From contig JACGWO010000004.1 in assembly GCA_034509735.1 (NCBI GenBank), positions 17,527,395 to 17,591,394 of the forward strand: a stretch of DNA of 64,000 nucleotides, written 5' to 3'. A model generated the notes under the pieces. The model ran no database searches, was not told the DNA's origin, and worked only from the letters and a program-made list of their open reading frames with translations. Below, piece by piece: positions 35,371 to 46,721 of the stretch. The stretch comes from Sesamum alatum. Lineage: Eukaryota > Streptophyta > Magnoliopsida > Lamiales > Pedaliaceae. The translations under genes were made by a program, and so were the position numbers. The stretch's first letter is position 1, and each line of letters opens with the position of its first letter.

Positions 35371-35755
35371 GGTTTTTATTCCACATCAGCGCATGACATG
35401 GAACGGGAGGGAAAAATAAAAATTCACGTATTTTTTTTAAATTGTCGTGTAATTGCCAAGTAATGAAAAATTGGCCAATAAAAATGATGCCCCCAATTTT
35501 AAAATCACGTGATGGCCATGTGCAACTTTCTTGCAGCTTTGCTCAAAATCCGGCAATTGGTGTCTCAAAATTGAGCAATCTCAGAAGTTAAAGGACCTTT
35601 TTCAAAACCTAAAAAATTAAAGAATTAAAATGGAATTTGACTCTATTTAGTGGACGAAAATTGCCTTTAATCCATGTTTAGTTTCACCCAAGGACATGTA
35701 GGACGAAACCAACTAAAATTTAGCAGTTTCTTCATTTTCTATGGTTTAGTGGTGT

Positions 35756-36011
35756 GGTAGGAAGAATCAGTCCCTCAAATCAAGATTTCTGGAACTTCGT
35801 ACACATCTGACATCTGTACTGAAAGATGAGACTGCAATTGATAGAATAATTGGTCAAGTTTCAAGTATCAATTATGAAATTTCAACGAGTTTAATTCGTG
35901 CAGATTGAATTTTTCTATTACAAATTCTTACTGCGTTTCCTATTACATTGAGACAGAATTTGGCCCTTCCAATCATAAATAATTGATTAGGAGATTAATT
36001 GATTTTAGAAT
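35756..36011 (+). pseudogene. LCAT 3'-end fragment, copy 2, left part
   Basis: aagaatcagtccctcaa starts a stretch closely matching the last exon end at 2530-2670. It covers the HTSILKD-like region, ending at sequence like CGAGTTTAATTCGTGCAGATTGA, and then the proximal flank (ttctattacaaattcttactg). Small deletions break the frame before the histidine region. It is truncated at the 5' side, so it is a non-functional remnant. The flank resumes at 48378 beyond the Copia element. Confidence 0.85.
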
Positions 36012-37607
36012 TGTTGGGAAAAGTGTCACAAACAATCTTAGTAACATTTTGAAATTAAATACCAATTAGATTTTATAAACAGTTTTGAAACCAAAACACA
36101 AGTAACCACGTTGAAACAAAACAATAAACAGTTAGATATGTTGTTTTACGATAAAATAAAAACGAGACTTACAACGAGAATTGTATATTTTATCGTAACA
36201 ATTCTCGATCTAAGTAAATTCACCAAACCGATTTGCAGATAAATCTGCTTGCCTTGAAGAAATTTAAGCCCCGTACTGTACGTGCACCGGTTCTACGCAA
36301 CTTCTTTCAAAATAAGACGGTTTCCGTTCTAAAGTATTGCCCTAACCCTGATTTTACAGCCGATTTCACTAAGGAAAATCCTATTTTCTCACCATCCCAC
36401 GGGTATGGAGAAGCAGAGCAGGCTAAGCACTGGTCTTTCCTTCTATCTTCTGGTTGTTCCCAGAAGGAATTTCCGAGCTTTTGAAATAATAGGTGTGGCA
36501 TTCTCTTTCTTCCATAGAGAAGGAACTTATCCTTAGACTTTTGGTCCCTTAGCATCTTCAAACCTTGGCGAGGAATCTCCGAATCTTGGCTTTTTGGTCG
36601 ATCATATTCGGGCTTATCCCCCAACCCCAATACCCAAACCTTTCCGTCATACTTTTTGCCGAGCGGTTTTAGCCTCAGTTTTTACTCTTAGAACACCTTT
36701 CCCTACGAAATAGAATAGGGAGAAGTCATGTTTAGGCTTTATTTGTATCGTAGAACACCTCAAACGAACACTCAGAAGCCTTATAGAAACTTGAGCTCAA
36801 AGCTCGGATTTATGGAGCAAACACTCGAATTTTATAGAAAAATTCTGAGAGAGAAGAGAGCTTTAGAGATGGGAATTCTTGTTGTTGAGTTGTGTGTTTG
36901 AAGAATGTGAGCCATCAGCCTTTTATAGGCAGGCTTGCAGCAACACCATAAATCAGGCTTTGAATAGCTATAAGTAGGTTTAGAAACAGAAATTAAAGCA
37001 GGAAATAGAACTGCCATAAAACAGAATAATGGCATTCAAAATCAGTCAAATCATGTAGAAATGTTTGAAAAGAAATCAACTATTGTTCAGGTTTCAAACA
37101 TCTGATTTAAGAGCATTAAACACAGTTGTTTTGACTGTTAATTTTTTAAATCACTTTCTGTTTGAAGTCCAAAAATCAAATGGATTCTGTTGCAAAAAGA
37201 TATATATTGAGACTGAGTCATCACCCTAACGCCCGCGGCCGGAGCCAGGCCAGGTCGGGACAGGCAGGAAGGCGGCGGCTGCGCGCGTGTGGGGCAACCA
37301 CATGTTCACTCTAGTCTCCATAACACTTAAAAACACAACTTGAACTTTGAACTCAATATAAGGAGTTTAATTTAGTCTTAAACTTCCAATGTGGGATAAA
37401 GGAATATGAGTGTAAAACACTCACCCCCACATACACCTTATATATACACAACAAAGTCTCCTTTTTCCCATCATCATATTTCTATTTGGGACAAAAGAAA
37501 TTCTCCTCATTTTCTCAACATCTAATCTATGGATTAACATGTAATTGAACTCATATTTTAGAATATTTTGTTATTACAAAATAGCATCAAATATGCCAAT
37601 TACAAGA
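36012..37607 (-). repeat. Copia 3' LTR (left copy)
   Basis: It extends to ccaattacaaga, after which the minus strand shows a polypurine tract (TGTGGGGGATTC). Similarity to the right LTR is good at both ends (36040-36290 and 37020-37607). Between them about 720 bp (36290-37015) correspond to only about 210 different bases in the right copy, so one LTR has been replaced or rearranged internally. Confidence 0.75.
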
Positions 37608-38145
37608 ATCCCCCACAAATCCATAGATTTGAACTCAAGCTTCTGTGTCTTGCTTTCAGCAATACTACCTTTCAGTTTGAACCACTGCCTAAGTTATGTA
37701 ATGTCAGCTATCACCGGGTCAAATGGAACTAAACCTTGAATTTGAGCCTGGGGTTGTGATAGCGTCTGTCAGTAGCAACAAGCCACCGGTTTTGTGTTGA
37801 TCTTTAGTGTTGACACGTTAGGCCATGTGTTCTGATCCTATTCATGAATGCTTTCAGGAATAACCCCATTCCTTAGTTGTGGCCAAACAACTGCATTCAC
37901 TTAGTTGGGCGTCTCCAGGGATGCACTGCTAGCATCTCGTCTATAAGGACTTGACCCCATTCAGAGTTGAACTCTCACTAGACTTGTAGTAACAACACCT
38001 TCTAGAATTACAGGGGATAGACTCCAGATACAAAGTATCAGCCTATTTTTCGTGCTCTGACATACCCTATGACTTGTTAATACCACATTGAACCTTTTTT
38101 ATGGGATCTCCACATAGAGGTTGGGTTGTTATCATAAATATACCA
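37608..38145. other. Copia 3' leader and polypurine tract
   Basis: This region lies between the LTR and the RNase H stop. It includes the purine tract on the minus strand at about 37606-37616. No independent gene is seen. Confidence 0.5.
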
Positions 38146-41100
38146 CTAATGGATTTTCAGTCCAATCCCCAATCTGGATTTCTGTACTTGTGACAGATCT
38201 TGTTCTTTCGTCAAAGGATCAGCCACATTGTCCATTGCTCCGACAAAGTCAATGCCTATAACTTTGTCCGATACTAGTGTCCTTATAAACTCAAGTCTAA
38301 CTTGGACGTGTCTTTTTCTCTTTTGGTTGTATTTACGACTCCGAACCTTTGCTATTGTGGTCTGACTATCACAATATACAACAATAAGTGGAAGAGGTTG
38401 GCTTACAATGGGAAGTTGTAGTAACAACCTATACAACCATTCTGCCTCAGTACCAGCCGTATCTAACGCACATAACTCGGCTTCAGAAATAGAAAGGGTT
38501 ATCAAAGTCTTTTTTGCAGACTTCCAGGAGACTGCGCCCCCACCTAAGGTAAATACATATCCTGAAGACCCATTAGTACTAGAGTTTTTGGCTATCCAGC
38601 GAGTATCACTATATCCTTCCAACACAGCAGGGAAGCCATAATGAATGGCCAGGGACACTATGCTCTTAAGGCACTTTAGTACCCTATCCAAAGTTCCCCA
38701 ATGGGTTATGTCAGGACAACTAGTGTATCTAGCCAGCTTCGAGGTACAAAAAAATATTTGGTAACGTGCCATTTGCCAAATACTATAAACTCCCAATAAT
38801 TTGGGATACCTTAGTTGTGCAATAGGAACACCACATTCATTTTTTAATAAAGCCACAGAGGGATCATATGGTGTCTTTGCAATTCTACTAGTCTGATAGC
38901 CAAATTTCTCAATTATCTTCTCAACACAGTGAGATTGAAAAATGGCTATCCCATTAGTTGAACGAATCAGCTTGATTCCAAGAATCACATTAGCCTCACC
39001 CATATCCTTCATTTCAAACTATTTTCAAAAATGATTTGGTTTCGATAATGATATCTAGACATGATGCTTTTAAAGAATGTTATCTACATGCAGGAATAAA
39101 ATGATAATTTTATCCCCTTTAACTTTACAGTATATGCATTGTCATTCTCATTTATGGTGAAGCCAAAAGCAAGAATAGTTTTATCAAACTTTCCATGCTA
39201 CTGTTGGGCTTGTTTAAGTCCATATAGAGACTTAACAAGTTTACAAACTTTGTGCTCGTTACCATGAGCTACAAATCCCTCAGACTAGTCCATGTATATC
39301 TCTCTTTCGAGTTCGCCATGCAAGAACGCCTTTTTCACATCCATCTGGTGAAGCGGAAGACTATACACTGAAGCAAGCGTTATAAGCACCCGAATTATAG
39401 TCAACCGAGCTACTGGAGAATAGGTACCGAAATAGTCTACTCCCTCCTTTTGTCTAAAACCCTAGCCACCAATCTGGCTTTAAACTTATCAATGATCCCA
39501 TCAGGTTTCAGTTTCTTCTTAAAAATCCACTTACACCCAATTATAGTACACCCTGGAGGGAGATCGACTAACACCCATGTCCCGTTAGAAACAATGGAGT
39601 CGATCTCCCTTTTGACAACTTCCTTCCAATACTTGACTTGAAAAGAAGCCATAGCATCTATTAAGGTTATCGGATCGTCCTCGATATTGTAAGTGACAAA
39701 GTCACTTCCAAAATCCTTGATGACCCTAGCTCTCTTACTCCGTCTAGGTTCATCTGACTCTTCATGAGTCGGACTAGTACTACTAGGATTAACTCCCACA
39801 TTTGTCATCTTTTCCATATGTTCAAGAATAGAAGTGGAGGCAAGTGAATCATCAAGTGAAACACTTTGAGATATTCCAGTTTTCATAGGAAATACATCTT
39901 TCAGGAAATTAGCATCACGAAATTCGACTATTATGTTGACCTCAATGCCTGGAGTTTTTGATTTAATAACCAGAAATCTCAGTGCATAACTTGTCTCCAC
40001 ATAGCCCAAGAACACAGCATCAACAGTCTTAGTGCCCAATTTCTTTCTCTTGTGTTCAGGGACCAGCACTTTTGCTAGGCACCCCCACACTCGAAAGTAT
40101 TTGGGGCTTGACTTCCTCCCTTTCTATAATTTGGAAGGAGTACTCGTATTGTATTTTAGAGGGACTCTGTTCAAAATATGCAAGCCGTATTCAAAGCCTC
40201 TCCCCACAAATACTTAGGTAACCCAGAGGTTAATAAAAGACGATTAATCATATCTTTAAAATTTATATTCTTTCATTCAACTATTTCATTAGACGAAGGG
40301 GAATATGGAGGAGTCTCTTCGTGAATTATGCCAAAATATATTCCCTAAACTTACTCGACTCATATTCTCCTCCTCTATCAGAGCTTAACTGTTTAAGTTT
40401 CTTGGGTTGGCTAGCGCCTGTGAAGGCTCGTACTCAGTAGCTCATTTGCTTTCCACCAGTTTGGGTTTCTACTTCGTTTTTAAACAAAATAAATTTATCT
40501 AAGGCTTCATCCTTATATATATGAGAAACACATAACTGTATCTACAACAATCATCTATAAAGATGATAAATAACGTTTATGGTCCCTAGTTAGAATTTCA
40601 TTGAACCACAAATATCAATGTGAACTAAATCAACTATTTTCGAATCCCTTTCAACTGATTTATAGGGTTTCATAACTTTTTGAGCTTCTACATCAATTTG
40701 GCATTTGTGACCTCATTCAATTTCATGACTAGATATTAAATCAAGATTCATCATACGTTTGATTGAACCTAAATTTAAATGACCTAATCTACTATGCCAC
40801 AGAGAAGTAGATTCGACATTCAAAACAATAGAATTAGAAACTGCAATCTTATTGCATTCAACACGAACTTTAAACAATCCTAACTTGTTTAGCTTCTACA
40901 CAAAATTTGGCATTTGACCTTGTTCAATGTCATGACCAGATATTAAATCAAGATTCATCATATGTTTTATTGAACCTAATTTAAATGACCTAATCTACTA
41001 TGCCACAGAGAAGTAGATTCGACATTCAAAACAATAAAATTAGAAACTGCAATCTTATTGCAGTCAACACGAACTTTAAACAAACCGTCAGATAAATAAC

Positions 41101-41447
41101 CTTTGTCAATAAAAATATCAAATTGCAAAATTACAACTTTATTAAACTTGAAAGATAGTTCACAACCCTCACTAACTATCACAGAACCACTAATTATGTT
41201 CCTCCTAACAGTAGGTGCATGGTGAACTCTTTTCAATGACAAGATGCGTCCTGAAAGAAACTTCGAGTCCACGCATCCAATCCCAAGCACTTCAGCTGTA
41301 CTGGAGTTCCCCATACTTATTCTCCTTCCATTGATGGCCTGATAAGACATGAAAAGCAATTTATCAGCACAAACGTGCATATTTTCTCCAATGTCAATCA
41401 ATCAATCAAAAGGTTCGTAAATAGTAAGGAGTTCAGTTGCTCCTAAT
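38146..41447 (-). pseudogene. Copia pol: protease remnant, integrase, RT, RNase H (disrupted)
   Basis: In minus-strand order, 41401-40976 holds the protease end and GAG-pre-integrase (HVCADKLLF, STSLWHSRLGHLN). The usual catalytic Asp-Thr/Ser-Gly is reduced to IDIGEN. About 40900-40100 is the integrase core with stops (QLSSDRGGEYESSKF). 40090-39437 covers the integrase C-terminus to RT start (MWGCLAKVLVPEHKRKKLG, VDLPPGCTIIGCKWIFKKK). About 39430-39012 is RT (YSPVARLTIIRVLI, MDVKKAFLHGELEREIYMD), where the YVDD active-site box reads HVDN. 39012-38146 is the RT end and RNase H (SKLARYTSCPDITHW, YSDTRWIAKNSSTNGSSGY, ADPLTKEQDL). Many stops show it is dead. Confidence 0.85.
40683..41083. repeat. 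Tandem duplication of about 206 bp in the Copia GAG-pre-integrase region
   Basis: The stretch from agcttctaca to acacgaactttaaaca occurs twice (from 40683 and from 40891) with about 93-95 percent identity by eye. It repeats the part coding for the WHSRLGHLN motif. Confidence 0.8.
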
Positions 41448-44400
41448 ATGAGCACCGCTAGAACCCCCCACAACCATATTTACAGCTGTCAGCCCAAATT
41501 TGACATTTTTCTTAGGACAGTCCTTTGCTCAATGTCCGACCTGCTCACAATTCCAGCAGGGTTTGCCTGCTTTTGGTTTCTTGTTATTAACGACTTTGCC
41601 TTTATCGATGGTTTTCGAGTTTGGGTTCATATTATTCACTTTCTTTTTCCCGATTATTAAATTGGCCCGTGGTTGATGCTCAACAGGCAACTTATGTGTC
41701 TGATTCCTGTGCTCTTCTCAATGCTAATCATGACCATAAGATCATCCAGAGATATTCTCCCTTTCTGATGCTCGAGTGTCATGCCGAATGTGATACCCCC
41801 TACGTAACTACATTGTATTACCCCTAATTATACACTCCTCTTACGTATAATCTGTCTTATAAGATATTTCCATTTAAAATGGATAAAATCATTCCTATTG
41901 TAAGGATGTAATATATATATATATATATATTTAAAATAACGGTAGACATCATCAAAAGTTCATATCTACTAGCCACAAGTATGCTATGTACAAAACTCCA
42001 CAAAAAGAGCTTTAGCCTACTACAGAATTTGAAATGCAAACCCGATAAAAGATTATAGTCACATAGCTTGAACTTTTGGCTTTAGGTGTCACGGCTGACC
42101 CACCTATTAAGATCCATGGAACGATTTCGAATGTGTTGTAGCTAGTTACTGTGACCTAATTCCTGAAAAATATTGGCAAGGGAACCCGATAAAAGATTAT
42201 AGTCACATAGCTAGAACTTTTGGCTTCAGGTGTCACGGCTGACCCACCTATTAAGATCCATGGAACAACTTCGAATGTGTTGTAGCTAGTTACTGTGACC
42301 TAATTCCTGAAAAATATTGGCAAGGGATGAGTTGCCTACTCAATAAGTATAGAAAATCGATTTATACATATATATGCACACACATACCTAATAAAATAAA
42401 TATAATACAATTACAACAAATATAAGAAATAACATATACCAACAATCATATATCAACCTACACATAATAATCGACTTTATTGTTTATTTCCTTAGGGCCC
42501 TTCTTACCCATGCTGGAGTGCATCACTCAATGATCTTGCCGGCTATCATCCCCTCAATCAAAATATCTCTTTTTTTACCTCGGTACCACACAACACACAA
42601 CTCGTATGATACCCCATCATCAATGATACCATACAGCACACAGGTCGTATGACATCCTATCGTCAATCATATCACACAACACACAGCTCGTATGATATGT
42701 CACATCATCTCCACCGATCAATGACAACACACAACTCGTCATTAATCATATTATCATAAGCTATTATAGTATGCCCCCAGTTAGGTAAGCCATCTCTTCA
42801 TCTTAATTCGCAATACTCTCATCAATAATCTCATCATTCGTCTTCATTCATTCAACAATCATATCCCCATCAGTAAGTTCAATGTTCAATTTCATTTAAC
42901 AATCACATATAATACACACCATCACCCATCTAACTTCCATACACCATAATCACATAATAACAACTTCATAAAATAACAAGTAATCCAAACAAATAGCCAA
43001 CAATTCACAATTAGATATACAACACAAGTATATATCCATATATATACACATATATATACATATATAAATAAATTCAATTAACTATACTTACCTCAAACTC
43101 AAAAGATCACGTTAGTAGAAGAAATGCTCAGTCCTCTACTCTATCTTCACGTCCTATAGTAGGATATAATATATATTATTAATATATCAAAAATATTGTA
43201 AATATCGAATAAAATTACTAATAAATATTCATACTTTTTCCACCAATACTTTAATATTTCATTTATATTGAAATTCAAATCTCCGTTCATCCCTCGTCTA
43301 AACAATTAGGCATTATAAGCTTCCCTGGTATATATTTAATTTATCAATTAACCCATAAGAGCTTATTTCATCAAACCCCATATTTTTATCACTATCGTTC
43401 TCTATAACACCCCTAAATAAAAGTATTACAAAAATCTCATATTCCTACCTAATAAATATCATATTTCTCAAATATAATTTCCTAATATTTCTCAAACATA
43501 ATTTTCTACAATTCCTATTAATTCTTGCAAATTCTTCACTACTATAATAATTATTTAAACACTAACACATACAATTATGTATTTGGTTAATAAACCCGAT
43601 CAATTTTTGAGTAAATTCATTTTAATAATGGCTAAATCTGATAGATTAAATAGATTCTAATTTATTGGCTATAATGTCACCGGTCCAATTAAATATTTAC
43701 CCGAACGCTAATTTTTATAAATACTCAAATTCAATAAATTTTCAGGTTAAATAGTAAATTGAATAGTATAAAGCATATTTAATAAATGGACTAATTAAAT
43801 TAAAATAATACTTAATACAAAATTAAATATAAAACTTACCTTCGGAAAACCACCTTTAGTGTGTGAGTGTTTTTTTTTTTTTTAATTAGCTAATGTGATG
43901 TTTCTTCCTCAATTAAGAAGTAATAACACATCTATATATATAAATGAAGGAGGCAGCCATGTGTTGCCCCTTTTTTTTCAATTCCTCATTCTTTTTTTTT
44001 TTTCACTTTTATCAAAATTGCAATTTAATCCCCAACTTTTAAACATATATATATTTTAACCATAAATATTTTATAAAGCTCCAATTTAGTCCCTTTAAGT
44101 TTTAAATTAGATTTTCTCAATAATTACTAGTTAACCCCTCAATTAAGTATAAAAATCTATGGATGTCACACCAAAACTTTCCCAACACTTAGAAAATTTG
44201 TCTATTATGGCCATGACCATAAACTTCTCGGGAAGCTTTATTTCAACATCAGACGGAGAATGCTCAAGATTGATAATCTCATGTGTCTGTTCAGTTAAAG
44301 ACCTCCCATCGACCATCTGACACCTCATGAACTTGGAAACAAAATACTTTTTGAATCCTTGCTCTTCATTATTATATTTTCTGTCTAGCTCATCCTACAG

Positions 44401-44703
44401 TGATTTAGCAGTGTAAGAGTCAGAACAATAAACATCGAAGAGCGTATTTGACATCGCTGACAAAATGGCTCTTCGTCCTATTTGATCCCGCTCAGTCCAC
44501 TGAGCAATCTCAACAGTTCTAGGATCGGTCTCAATTGGTTTAGGGTAAGTCACCTGAATCACTGACAAAAGTCCTTTCATCATCAACCATCTTTTCATCA
44601 GTTGTTGCCAATATTTGAAAAATTGGACCGAAAACTTATCCGGCATTCCGGACAAGTCGACTTTTGGGGCGATAGAAATAGCAACAGAAAAAGCTTCGGC
44701 CAT
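41448..44703 (-). pseudogene. Copia gag, split by a solo LTR
   Basis: Gag begins at the ATG at 44703 (MAEAFSVAISIAPKVDLSG), runs to 44171 and resumes at 41788 beyond the solo LTR. Near 41570-41510 it has a zinc knuckle CWNCEQVGH followed by a stop and then AKDC. Further in-frame stops occur, for example after SYTAKSL at 44396. The early part with FKYWQQLMKRWLMMKGL is typical of Copia gag polyproteins of the UBN2 type. Confidence 0.8.
41789..44170 (-). mobile_element. Solo LTR of a Ty3-type element inside Copia gag
   Basis: It starts TGTGATACCCCC and ends GGATGTCACA. Flanks are ccgaa (41784-41788) and ccaaa (44171-44175), a 5-bp duplication with one mismatch. Its beginning (cccctaattatacac) and its end (aagtataaaaatctatggatgtcaca-like) resemble the Tekay-type LTRs at 9.1 and 16.0 kb, so it is a diverged relative. 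No internal region is left, as after LTR-LTR recombination. It contains a 144-bp tandem duplication (42041-42328) and imperfect repeats of an acacaactcgtatgata phrase at 42590-42740. Confidence 0.82.
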
Positions 44704-45022
44704 TTTAACAATTAGGAGCAGAAAATAAAAGCACATATTTTAAAAGCCAAAAATTCGAATTTAAAAACTCAAAAACAACAACATTGTGTTTGATTTTGTT
44801 TTTAGAGTGTCTTGTTTTGGTATTGGAGATAGAGAGAGAAAAACAAAAATAAATAAGTGTGTGTTAGAGATAAAGTGTATATTTGGGTTTATTTTTTGAG
44901 TTAATTTTAAATAGTGTAAAAAAATATATTGTATGTATTGTGTTGTATATTATGAGACAAAAAATAATGTTCATTGTCAAAACATGTCTCTTTTATATAT
45001 ATTTATAAATGTATATGTGTAT
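44704..45022 (-). other. Copia 5' leader (with direct repeat)
   Basis: This is AT-rich leader sequence of the Copia element. About 90 bp ending near 45010 (attgtgttgtatattatgag) recur at 46605-46695 on the far side of the MULE, a pre-existing direct repeat rather than its target duplication. No gene is present. Confidence 0.6.
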
Positions 45023-45031
45023 ATAATAATA

Positions 45032-46558
45032 GGGATAATTGCATAAAACCCCCTGTATTTTCAAAATTCGGCTAAAAACCCCCTGTGTTAAAAATATAAG
45101 CATAAACCCCCCCGTGTTTTTCAAATAATGCACACTCTCCCCTGCTCTTAATTTCCTTTAACGATGTTAAATTTTTTAATGATTTGCCCATTATGCCCTT
45201 GTTTTGATAACCATTGATATTCAACAGTAAAAATGAACGGTCCAGATTTTAACAAATTTTAAAAATATTTTTATACTTATATATACAATTATATATATAT
45301 ACTAATACATATATATAAAAGATATATATAATATAGTATATATACCATATATATATCATATATACATATATATATATGTGAACGACGACGACAGCGAGGT
45401 CGCCCCTGATCTGGAAAATTGAAGGTCTCCCAGGTCCAGGGCGATCCGATTGCCCTGGATCTAGGCGATGATGCGACGGGGGCGACGACACCCATCGCGA
45501 CCCAGAGCTGGGTCGGCCACGGGCTTGTCGCCCAGGACGTGGTGGCAGTGGGGAGCCGAAGGCGATAGGGCGGTGGGAAGACAGAGGCGGGCAGGCGGGG
45601 GTTGGGGGGGTGGGGGTGGGGGTGGGGGTGGGGGTGGACACTTGGGGAAGAATACCATTTGTTTTTTCTTTTTTTTTTTAATTTTTTGTATTTTTTGATT
45701 AATTATATATGTTTATATTTAAATATCACATATTGAAATACTAAAATTTATTTACTGTAATTTATAATAATATAATTTTAAAATATATTCACAGAAAATC
45801 AAATTAATTAATAATATTTTAAATTTATAAATATTAAATACCTAAAAATATCATATTTAAATGTATTTTGATTTTAAAATTTACAAATATTAAAATATCT
45901 ACAAATATCATATAATAATTTAATTTCATGTAATAATATTTTTCATATAATTATTAATGAATATTCATTAGTTAGTATTTATCTTATTTTTTTTAGTAAA
46001 ATATGAAAAAGGTAAAGAGTTAATAAAAAAATAAAGAAATGGAATAATTACATAAAAATAAAGAGGGAAATAATTATATATTCAACACAAAATTATAATT
46101 GAAATTAAGTAAAAATCTTTATAAATTTTTAAAACTTATAAATAATATTAAAATATTTCATATGTAAAATATGTATATTAATTTAACTTTAATGTAATAA
46201 TGTTTTTTACATATAAATGTTGATGAGTATTATTTTTTTAGTATTTATCAAAAAACATTTCAGCAAAATATTCAAAAGGAAAAGAATTAAACAAAATAAT
46301 GAAGAAAAATGGATAATTGAATAAGAGAGGGGCAATCTTGTCTATTCAAAGAAGTCAAAGGTGAAAAACGGGTCAAAATCATATTCCACTCGCATTTCGA
46401 GCGAGTGTAGGCCACTCTCCGGTTTTTTTTTTTTTTTAACGGAGAGGATTTTTTCTGCAAGCTTTATAATTATAGATGGTCTTTTTTGGCTATCTAATTA
46501 ACACGGGTAGGTTTTTAGCAATTTTTCTATAACACAGGGGGTATTATGCAATTTTCCC
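45032..46558. mobile_element. Non-autonomous MULE with perfect 9-bp target duplication
   Basis: The left end is gggataattgcataaaaccc, and the right end on the opposite strand is gggaaaattgcataataccc. The similarity extends over about 60 bp. Both flanks are ataataata (45023-45031 and 46559-46567). The interior is AT-rich except for a sharply GC-rich block at 45378-45650 that ends in a run of GGGGGT units. The block may be captured host sequence, but its translations are low complexity and I recognise no gene. Confidence 0.88.
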
Positions 46559-46721
46559 ATAATAATATTTGTTTTTATTGTATATGTATATAATAATTAT
46601 TTTTTCATTGTATGTAATGTGTTGTATATTATGAGACAAAAAACACTGTTCATTATCAAATAATGTCTCTTTTATATATTCTTATAAATGTAGATATGTA
46701 TGGGGGATTGGGTCAAGTACT

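Larger units (their letters stand above)
33843..35673. mobile_element. Pack-MULE carrying a cpSRP43-like gene fragment
   Basis: Inverted repeats of about 200 bp begin ggattaaaggtaattttcgt at 33843 and, on the other strand, ggattaaaggcaattttcgt at 35673. The shared block tgcacatggccatcacgtga occurs in both arms. Flanks are atgtttaat (33834-33842) and atgtttagt (35674-35682), a 9-bp duplication with one mismatch, as for Mutator-like elements. The interior is not transposase but host coding sequence on the minus strand resembling chloroplast SRP43, so it is a Pack-MULE. A hAT element is inserted in the captured fragment. Confidence 0.85.

Noticed and set aside
45249..45641. 130-codon Pro/Thr-rich ORF
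   Set aside because: It is a translation of the G/C-rich repeat and TA microsatellite inside a MULE; no recognisable domain.
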